DNA of 7,776 nucleotides from Pseudomonadota bacterium (GTDB taxonomy: Bacteria; Pseudomonadota; Gammaproteobacteria; Burkholderiales; Burkholderiaceae_C): the NCBI GenBank assembly GCA_023438115.1, contig JAEZEB010000010.1, positions 1 to 7,776 on the forward strand, in the 5' to 3' direction. Made by a program: the position numbers and the translations under genes. The notes below the pieces were generated by a model, which was not told the DNA's origin, did not search any database, and worked only from the letters and a program-made list of their open reading frames with translations. Of the stretch, positions 1 through 4,474 are shown in pieces. Within the stretch, counting starts at the first letter, position 1; each line of letters begins with the position of its first letter.

Positions 1-7
1 GCCGCCG

Positions 8-1069
8 TCAGAGGGCCGCGGGCACCGTCATCGGTGCGGCGGGCCACGCCTGCGGCACCCGGGGGGTGATCCCCGAGGCCTGGAGCAGCCAGGCCGTCAC
101 GGCTTCAGGCATCGCCAGCACGTGGCCGGGCGGACCGCCCGCCGGGAAACCGACATGCCCGCCGTGCGCGGGCTGCCACAGCGTCACCCAGTCGCCGGCT
201 TCCGCCTGCGTGGGCAGGCTGGCGGCCGGAATGAAGGGATCGTTGCGCGCGTTGAGCGCCAGCGCCGGGATGCGGATGCGCGGCAGGTGCGGCTTGGCCG
301 AGGCCTTCTCCCAGTAGTCCTCCACGCTCGTGAAGCCGTGCACGGGCGCGGTGAAGATGTGGTCGAACTCGTAGATGCCGCGGGCCTGCATCAGCGCGTC
401 GATGTCGAACAGGCCCGGGTGCTGCGACCACTTGACCTTCGCCTTGGGCTTGAGCGCGCGCAGGAACATCGCGGCGTAGACCATGCGGTTGAAGCCGCGG
501 TCGATGGCGTGGCCGCCGGCCGCCAGGTCCAGCGGCGAGCAGACCGAGGCCACGGCGGACACCACCTTCGAGGCCGACTCGCCCATCTCGCCGGCCCAGC
601 GCAGCAGCGCGTTGCCGCCCAGGGAGACGCCCACGGCCACGATGGGGCCCTTGTGCATCTCGCGGATGCGTTCGAGCATCCAGCCGATCTCCTCGTAGTC
701 GCCCGAGTGGTAGGCGCGCGGCGCGAGGTTCATCTCGCCGCTGCAGCTGCGGAAGTGCGGCACCACGTAGGTGAGCTTGCCGCGCCAGGCGACGTCGGCG
801 AAGGCCTCCGAGTAGTGGCTGCGCGAGGAGCCTTCCAGCCCGTGGAACAGCACGATCAGCGGCCGCTGCTGCGACACGTCGTTGGCCAGGTAGTCCAGGT
901 CGACGAAGTCGCCGTCGGGCGTGGTGAGGCGATGCCGCCGGTAGGCCGGCACCGGCCCGCGCGTGCGCCGGCCGAACAGCGCCGGCCAGATGGTCTGCAG
1001 GTTGCCGCCGGGCAGCCACGGCGGCGCCCGGTAGTCCAGGAAGTCGCTAGTGAAGGACCGCGGGCGCAT
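8..1069 (-). CDS. YheT-family alpha/beta-fold hydrolase
   Basis: A 353-residue predicted serine hydrolase of the COG0429/YheT group, probably a cytoplasmic esterase of unknown natural substrate. The N-terminal segment PPWLPGGNLQTIWPALF (about residues 16-32) is the hallmark of this family. An oxyanion-type HGLEG lies at 76-80 and the nucleophile elbow GVSLGG puts Ser149 at the active site. NARNDPFIP places the acid at about Asp277, and HGGHVGF gives the histidine at about His305, so the triad looks complete. Length is close to the usual 320-350 residues; the last 25 residues are a Pro/Ala-rich tail without family signature. The ATG at 1069 is supported by AGGAAG six bases upstream, inside the preceding NTF2-like gene, which it overlaps by 23 bp. 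It is the last gene of a probable three-gene minus-strand operon. The fold and family are secure; the substrate is not known. Confidence 0.93.
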   Translation of the reverse strand: MRPRSFTSDFLDYRAPPWLPGGNLQTIWPALFGRRTRGPVPAYRRHRLTTPDGDFVDLDYLANDVSQQRPLIVLFHGLEGSSRSHYSEAFADVAWRGKLTYVVPHFRSCSGEMNLAPRAYHSGDYEEIGWMLERIREMHKGPIVAVGVSLGGNALLRWAGEMGESASKVVSAVASVCSPLDLAAGGHAIDRGFNRMVYAAMFLRALKPKAKVKWSQHPGLFDIDALMQARGIYEFDHIFTAPVHGFTSVEDYWEKASAKPHLPRIRIPALALNARNDPFIPAASLPTQAEAGDWVTLWQPAHGGHVGFPAGGPPGHVLAMPEAVTAWLLQASGITPRVPQAWPAAPMTVPAAL

Positions 1070-1499
1070 TCGACACTTCCTGGATCTCGCTGGTGGTCCC
1101 CGGGCTCGCGTGGTGCGCCACGAGGCGCCACCCCTGCGCGGTGCGGTGGTAGACGTTGGTGGCGATCACCCACGCGTTGGTGGGACCGTTGGGCGTGAGC
1201 ACTTCCACCCGTTCCAGCACGTTGTGCACGCTGCTGCCCACCGAGGTGGTCTTGCGCACCTGCTCCGGCCAGGCGCGCACGGCGCCGCCGTCGCTGAACA
1301 TGGCTTCGAAGGTGGCGCGGATCGCCGTGGCGCCCACCACGCGCGGACCGCCCGGGTGGATGCAGAAGATCTCGTCCTCGTCGGCCCAGCAGGCCATGAG
1401 CTTGTCGATGTCCCCCCGCTGGAGGGCATCGTAGAAAGCGGCTTCGACGTCGTCGGCGTCGCCTTCGAGGCTGGCGGCCTGGAGCTTGTTCTTGCGCAT
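1047..1499 (-). CDS. NTF2-like / SnoaL-like domain protein
   Basis: A 150-residue single-domain protein of the NTF2-like superfamily (SnoaL_3/DUF4440, ketosteroid-isomerase-like fold). Evidence is the N-terminal helix pattern AFYDALQRGDIDKLMACWAD (about 21-40), the strand with IHPGGPRVVGATAI (47-60), and the closing strands ATNVYHRTAQGWRLVAHHAS (113-132). This order is typical of small bacterial members annotated as nuclear transport factor 2 family proteins. His48, His129 and His130 would lie near the cone-shaped pocket in this fold, but no catalytic set can be assigned. No signal peptide or membrane segment is visible, so it is probably cytoplasmic. It starts 37 bp after the Rossmann-fold gene and its end overlaps the hydrolase start by 23 bp. 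The region upstream of its ATG is taken up by a perfect hairpin rather than a clean Shine-Dalgarno. Function is unknown: it could be an enzyme or a ligand-binding protein. Confidence 0.88.
   Translation of the reverse strand: MRKNKLQAASLEGDADDVEAAFYDALQRGDIDKLMACWADEDEIFCIHPGGPRVVGATAIRATFEAMFSDGGAVRAWPEQVRKTTSVGSSVHNVLERVEVLTPNGPTNAWVIATNVYHRTAQGWRLVAHHASPGTTSEIQEVSNAPAVLH
1076..1081 (-). promoter_or_regulatory. Ribosome binding site of the YheT-like hydrolase
   Basis: On the minus strand this reads AGGAAG, six bases before the ATG at 1069. It lies within the last codons of the upstream NTF2-like gene, so the hydrolase can be loaded independently or by reinitiation as ribosomes finish the upstream gene. 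It fixes the start and makes the 23-bp gene overlap believable. Confidence 0.6.
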
Positions 1500-1501
1500 G
1501 A

Positions 1502-1517
1502 GGGGACTTCTGTCCCC
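1502..1517. repeat. Perfect hairpin GGGGAC-TTCT-GTCCCC upstream of the NTF2-like gene
   Basis: A perfect 6-bp inverted repeat (1502-1507 against 1512-1517) with a 4-base loop. It sits in the 37-bp gap between the Rossmann-fold gene stop (1537-1539) and the NTF2-like start (1499), ending two bases before that ATG. In the mRNA it would occupy the ribosome-binding region, with the purine-rich GGGGGACAGAAG partly in stem and loop. There is no T-tract, so it is not a standard intrinsic terminator. It may be a translational control element, an operator, or a short dispersed repeat. Confidence 0.5.
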
Positions 1518-1536
1518 CGATTGTGCCTGTCCGCGC

Positions 1537-2277
1537 TCAGCCCAGCCACCGCCGGATGGCCGGTTCCATCTCGCCCTGCGCCGCCTCCCACACGACCTCG
1601 GGGGCCGCCACGTGGATGCCGGGCGGCGCGAGGCGCAACGCCAGCGCGAGCATCTCCGCCACCTTGGCCGGGCGCACCGGCTGTTCGCTGGAAGGCACCA
1701 TGTAGCGGAGGATGGACAGCATCCAGTGCGCCAGGCGCGCCAGCGGGTTCGGCTCGCGCGCCGCGGCGGGCTTCTGCGCCGAGCGCAGGATCAGCAGCCG
1801 CTCGAAGCCGAGCGCGGCGACGGCCTGTTCGTCCAGGCTGGCGAGGCCCCGCTTCAAGCCTTCCGGCAGGCGGCCCGGCGCATGCGGCAGCACGATGGCG
1901 AGGGTCCGCACGCCGCCCGCGCGCATCCAGCGGGCGAGCGCCGGCAGCTGCTGCGGCGCCGGCATCCAGAGCGCGCGTTCGCGGTCGTGGAAGAGGCGCG
2001 GCGGATCGAAGAGCACCACGCCGACGTCGGCCGCGGCGATGGGCCACGCCCGCGGATCCTCCGCGGGGACCACCGTCGCTTGCACGCCGCGCAGCCCCCC
2101 GGTGATCGGCTCCTTCGCCAGCACCTGCGCGAAGGCATAGCGCCCCGAACCGACGAGCCGGCGCAACACCTCGTTGCCGAGCGCGCCGGTCGCGCCGGCG
2201 ATGACCAGGCGCGGCTTGCCTGCGGATGGGAGGGTGCGGGACGCCGCGCGCAGCACTTGAAGCGGGTCCGTGCGCAT
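1537..2277 (-). CDS. NAD(P)-binding Rossmann-fold protein (atypical SDR, epimerase-like)
   Basis: A 246-residue protein with a dinucleotide-binding glycine motif in PRLVIAGATGALGNEVLRRL (about 22-41; GATGALG at 28-34), typical of atypical short-chain dehydrogenases related to HTATIP2 or NAD-dependent epimerases. The strand DVGVVLFDPP (84-93) and the LLILRSAQKP segment (161-170) fit the later part of this fold. The classical SDR catalytic YxxxK pair is not evident, so it may bind a nucleotide without being a standard dehydrogenase. There is no signal peptide or membrane helix. The ATG at 2277 has only a weak purine-rich upstream sequence (AGATGGG directly before it), yet it is the first start after the intergenic gap and the Rossmann fold begins about 20 residues later. 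It is the first gene of the minus-strand trio and divergent from lemA by 46 bp. Substrate and pathway cannot be read from the sequence. Confidence 0.85.
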   Translation of the reverse strand: MRTDPLQVLRAASRTLPSAGKPRLVIAGATGALGNEVLRRLVGSGRYAFAQVLAKEPITGGLRGVQATVVPAEDPRAWPIAAADVGVVLFDPPRLFHDRERALWMPAPQQLPALARWMRAGGVRTLAIVLPHAPGRLPEGLKRGLASLDEQAVAALGFERLLILRSAQKPAAAREPNPLARLAHWMLSILRYMVPSSEQPVRPAKVAEMLALALRLAPPGIHVAAPEVVWEAAQGEMEPAIRRWLG

Positions 2278-2323
2278 CCCATCTATGCTACCGTTTCAGA
2301 TTCCGCCCGAGGAAGGAACCAAC
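2278..2323. promoter_or_regulatory. 46-bp divergent promoter region (Rossmann gene / lemA)
   Basis: This is the only gap between two divergent transcription units, so both promoters must lie here or reach into the flanking coding ends. It is locally AT-richer than its surroundings. On the plus strand TATGCT (2284-2289) matches four of six bases of a sigma-70 -10 box. The same patch read on the minus strand gives TAGCAT. No convincing -35 box is visible. Assignment is by position and is tentative. Confidence 0.3.
2311..2317 (+). promoter_or_regulatory. Ribosome binding site of lemA
   Basis: GGAAGGA lies six bases before the ATG at 2324. An in-frame upstream ATG at 2270 also exists, but it lies inside the divergent gene and would put 18 residues before the lipoprotein signal. 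This site therefore selects 2324 as the start. Confidence 0.65.
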
Positions 2324-2959
2324 ATGAAGAAGTGGCTGCTGATCCTGGCTTTCCCGCTGCTGCTGGCCGGCTGCGGGTACAACGATTTCCAGCGCCTGGA
2401 CGAACAGACGAAATCGGCCTGGAGCGAGGTGCTGAACCAGTACCAGCGCCGCGCGGACCTGGTGCCCAACCTCGTGGCCACGGTCAAGGGCGAGGCGAAC
2501 TTCGAGCAGGAGACGCTCACGCGCGTGATCGAGGCGCGCGCCCGCGCCACCTCGATGCAGGTGACGCCGGAAACGCTGAACGACCCGCAGGCCTTCCAGC
2601 GCTTCCAGCAGGCGCAAGGCGAGCTGTCCAGCGCGCTGTCGCGGCTGATGGCGGTGAGCGAGCGCTATCCCACGCTGCAGGCCAACCAGGGCTTCCGCGA
2701 CCTGCGGGTGCAACTGGAAGGCACGGAGAACCGCATCACCGTCGCGCGCAACCGCTACATCCAGGCGGTGCAGGAGTACAACGTGCTCGCGCGCAGCTTC
2801 CCGACCAACCTGACCGCGATGATCTTCAGCTACGAGCCGAAGCAGAACTTCTCGGTGCAGAACGAGGCCGAGATCTCGGCGCCGCCGCGGGTGGATTTCG
2901 GGACACCTGCTGCGCCAGCTGCACCTGCGCCTGCACCTACCGCACCCGCGTCGCGTTGA
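2324..2959 (+). CDS. lemA: LemA family lipoprotein
   Basis: A 211-residue LemA-family envelope protein. The N-terminus (MKK, then a hydrophobic stretch, then LLAGC with the lipobox Cys at 17) is a clear lipoprotein signal. Residue 18 is Gly, not Asp, so outer-membrane sorting is possible. The helical LemA domain spans about 20-190. Family signatures are WSEVLNQYQRRADLVPNLV (33-51), YPTLQANQGFRDL (115-127), the EGTENRITVARNRYI stretch (132-146), EYNVLARSFP (151-160) and FSYEPKQNF (168-176). The tail from about 194 is a Pro/Ala low-complexity linker. Length is slightly above the family norm of about 180-200 because of that tail. The molecular role of LemA proteins is unresolved. Its conserved partners, TPM-domain proteins, follow directly on the same strand, so the three probably act together at the cell envelope. 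Many family members are anchored by an N-terminal helix; here a lipid anchor is predicted. Confidence 0.95.
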   Translation: MKKWLLILAFPLLLAGCGYNDFQRLDEQTKSAWSEVLNQYQRRADLVPNLVATVKGEANFEQETLTRVIEARARATSMQVTPETLNDPQAFQRFQQAQGELSSALSRLMAVSERYPTLQANQGFRDLRVQLEGTENRITVARNRYIQAVQEYNVLARSFPTNLTAMIFSYEPKQNFSVQNEAEISAPPRVDFGTPAAPAAPAPAPTAPASR

Positions 2960-2972
2960 GCTTATGAACCTT

Positions 2973-3052
2973 GTCATTGCGGGCTCGACCCGCAATCCAG
3001 ACGGCGGTGGTGCACCTGCGCCGCGTGGATCCCGGGTCAAGCCCGGGATGAC
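2973..3052. repeat. Imperfect inverted-repeat element of two 27-bp hairpin units
   Basis: Two units, 2973-2999 and 3026-3052, are inverted copies of each other matching at 22 of 27 positions, separated by 26 bp. Each unit is itself a hairpin. In the left unit ATTGCGGG (2976-2983) pairs with CCCGCAAT (2989-2996). In the right unit ATCCCGGG (3029-3036) pairs with CCCGGGAT (3042-3049). Both stems are 8 bp with 5-base loops. The outer ends are GTCAT and ATGAC. From general knowledge, this GTCAT...GGGCTTGACCCG... pattern is a common dispersed palindromic repeat in proteobacterial genomes, and it yields spurious peptides such as HPGLDPGS when translated. It begins 13 bp after the lemA stop and covers the putative start of the next gene. 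Copy number in this genome cannot be seen here. Confidence 0.85.
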
Positions 3053-3959
3053 AAGATGGTTGGCGTTTCTCGTCTTCCTCGTCGTCGCCTTCTCCGCCCT
3101 CGCCCAGGAGGTCCTCCCCGTCCCCGAGCTCACCGCCCGCGTCATCGACCAGACGGGCACGCTCGACGACATCCAGCGCAAGGCGCTGGAGGACAAGCTG
3201 GCGGCCTTCGAGCAATCGAAGGGGACACAGATCGTCGTGCTGATGGTGCCCACCACGCAGCCGGAAGACATCTTCAGCTACGCCAACCGCGTCGCCGGCA
3301 CCTGGAAGATCGGCCGGCGGGACGTGGGCGACGGCATCCTTGTCATCGTCGCGAAGAACGACCGGCGCGTGCGCATCGAAGTCGCCAGGACCCTCGAGGG
3401 CGCGGTGCCCGACCTGGCCGCGAAGATCATCATCGACGAGGCGATCACACCGGCCTTCGCGCGCGGCGATTTCGCCGGTGGCCTGCTGGCGGGCGTCGAC
3501 CGCCTCATCGCGCGGATCACCGGCGAGGCGCTGCCCGCACCGGAGCGGCAGCGCGCGGAGCGGCGCGGAGCGGCCGGCTTCAACTGGTTCGACCTGGCGA
3601 TCTTCGTCTTCTTCGCCGTGCCGATCGCGGGCTCGGTGCTGCGCACGATGCTCGGGCGCAAGCTGGGCGCGGTGGTCACCGGCGGCGGCGTGGGCCTGCT
3701 CGCGCTGCTGTTCACCTCCAGCATCGTGGTGGCCGTGATCGCGGCGATCGTCGCCCTGCTCTTCACGCTGCTGTCCGGCGGCGGACCGCCCGGGGGCATG
3801 GGCAGCGGCGGGCGCAGCCGCAGCCGCGGCTGGGGCGCACCCGTCATCCTGCCCGGTTCCGGCTGGGGCGGGGGCCGCGGCGGCTGGGGCGGAGGCGGCG
3901 GATTCAGTTCCGGCGGCGGCGGCAGTTTCGGCGGCGGCGGCGCCTCGGGAGGATGGTGA
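3048..3959 (+). CDS. TPM-domain exported protein, YgcG-like, with Gly-rich tail
   Basis: Called from the ATG at 3048 (303 residues). Residues 1-20 then form a clean Sec signal ending ALA|Q (cleavage after about 19). The TPM domain (PF04536 type) follows at about 32-160, with VIDQTGTLDD, the GTQIVVLMVPTTQPEDIFSY strand region, and GDGILVIVAKNDRRVRIEV (about 94-112). Two hydrophobic segments at about 181-199 and 214-242 anchor it, and residues 244-303 are a Gly/Ser/Trp-rich tail ending SGGW. This is the usual YgcG architecture: domain outside, membrane anchor, disordered tail. An in-frame ATG at 2964, four bases after the lemA stop, would add 28 residues translated from the inverted repeat (2973-3052) ahead of the signal. 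I prefer 3048, although it lacks a good Shine-Dalgarno and its AT lies in a hairpin stem. TPM domains have been linked to phosphatase activity or photosystem repair in other lineages; the role here is unknown. Confidence 0.9.
   Translation: MTRWLAFLVFLVVAFSALAQEVLPVPELTARVIDQTGTLDDIQRKALEDKLAAFEQSKGTQIVVLMVPTTQPEDIFSYANRVAGTWKIGRRDVGDGILVIVAKNDRRVRIEVARTLEGAVPDLAAKIIIDEAITPAFARGDFAGGLLAGVDRLIARITGEALPAPERQRAERRGAAGFNWFDLAIFVFFAVPIAGSVLRTMLGRKLGAVVTGGGVGLLALLFTSSIVVAVIAAIVALLFTLLSGGGPPGGMGSGGRSRSRGWGAPVILPGSGWGGGRGGWGGGGGFSSGGGGSFGGGGASGGW
3775..3956 (+). repeat. Low-complexity glycine-codon tract (TPM tail)
   Basis: Runs of GGC/GGG/GGA codons encode the Gly/Ser/Arg/Trp tail of the first TPM protein. 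Short GGCGGCGGCGG units recur at about 3900-3942. This is coding, in frame and a normal feature of YgcG-like proteins. The repetition makes it prone to length variation between strains and to sequencing slippage. Confidence 0.6.
3948..3952 (+). promoter_or_regulatory. Ribosome binding site of the second TPM gene
   Basis: GGAGG lies six bases before the ATG at 3959, inside the final codons of the first TPM gene. Among three closely spaced in-frame ATGs (3953, 3959, 3962), the spacing favours 3959, with 3962 also possible. The ATG at 3953 overlaps the site itself. Confidence 0.6.
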
Positions 3960-4468
3960 TGATGGAGCGCATCCGCCGCCTGCTGCGGCACCGCTGGCTG
4001 GACGAGACCGACACGCGCCGCGCCGTCCCGCCCGCCGTGGTGGAGCGCCTGGCGCAGCACGTCGCCGACAGCGAGCGGCAGCACACGGGCGAGGTCCGCA
4101 TCTACGTCGAGGCGGGCCTGCCCTTCAGCTACCTCTGGCGCGACGCGCCGCCGCGCGAGCGGGCCATCGCCCTGTTCGGCAAGCTGGGCGTGTGGGACAC
4201 CGAGCAGAACAACGGCGTGCTGATCTACCTGCTGCTGGCCGAACACGCCATCGAGGTCGTGGCCGACCGCGGCCTCAGCCGCCACGTGGGCCCGCAGCAA
4301 TGGCAGGAGATCGTCACGCACATGCGCGACGAATTCCGCGCCGGGCGCTACGAGCAGGGACTGAAGCAGGCCGTCGACGAAGTGACGGCCCTGCTGGTGC
4401 GGCACTTCCCGGCCGCGGCCGGCGACGCGAACCCGAACGAGCTGCCGGACCACCCGGTGCTGGGCTGA
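3959..4468 (+). CDS. TPM-domain protein without export signal
   Basis: A 169-residue second TPM-family protein. The start codon shares its A with the stop of the preceding gene (TGATG), so the two are translationally coupled. The N-terminus MMERIRRLLRHRWLDETDTR is basic and amphipathic, not a Sec signal. The TPM domain runs from about 24 to 150. It has the helix VVERLAQHVADSERQHTGEV, then RIYVEAGLP (47-55), PPRERAIALFGKLGVWDT (64-81), the core strand NNGVLIYLLLAEHAIEVVAD (84-103) and the closing helix EFRAGRYEQGLKQAVDEVTALL (about 125-146). No transmembrane helix is convincing, because LIYLLLAEHAIEVV reads as a beta-strand pair. This compact form regularly accompanies LemA and the YgcG-like protein in Burkholderiales-type gene clusters. 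It is probably cytosolic or bound to the inner membrane face. The gene ends 6 bp from the convergent catalase stop. Biochemical role is unknown. Confidence 0.9.
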   Translation: MMERIRRLLRHRWLDETDTRRAVPPAVVERLAQHVADSERQHTGEVRIYVEAGLPFSYLWRDAPPRERAIALFGKLGVWDTEQNNGVLIYLLLAEHAIEVVADRGLSRHVGPQQWQEIVTHMRDEFRAGRYEQGLKQAVDEVTALLVRHFPAAAGDANPNELPDHPVLG

Positions 4469-4474
4469 TCCCCT

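Noticed and set aside
122..1198. A 358-codon plus-strand open frame antisense to the hydrolase
   Set aside because: It is a shadow of the YheT-like gene. Its composition is typical of GC-driven open frames and the hydrolase on the opposite strand has a full catalytic triad.
1486..2967. A 493-codon plus-strand open frame across the Rossmann gene and lemA
   Set aside because: It runs antisense to the Rossmann gene and then out of frame through lemA, both well-supported proteins. Its translation is Arg/Ala/Gly-rich and domainless.
2937..3215. A minus-strand peptide containing HPGLDPGS
   Set aside because: This string is the usual spurious translation of the palindromic repeat at 2973-3052, not a protein.
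3900..3942. GGC-rich repetition considered as a CRISPR or tandem-repeat array
   Set aside because: The repeats are codon-phased glycine codons inside the first TPM gene, with no spacer structure.
3056..3958. Upstream extension of the second TPM gene to an ATG at 3056
   Set aside because: These 300 codons are the out-of-frame reading of the first TPM gene and are Arg-rich and repetitive. The GGAGG and ATG at 3948-3961 give the real start.
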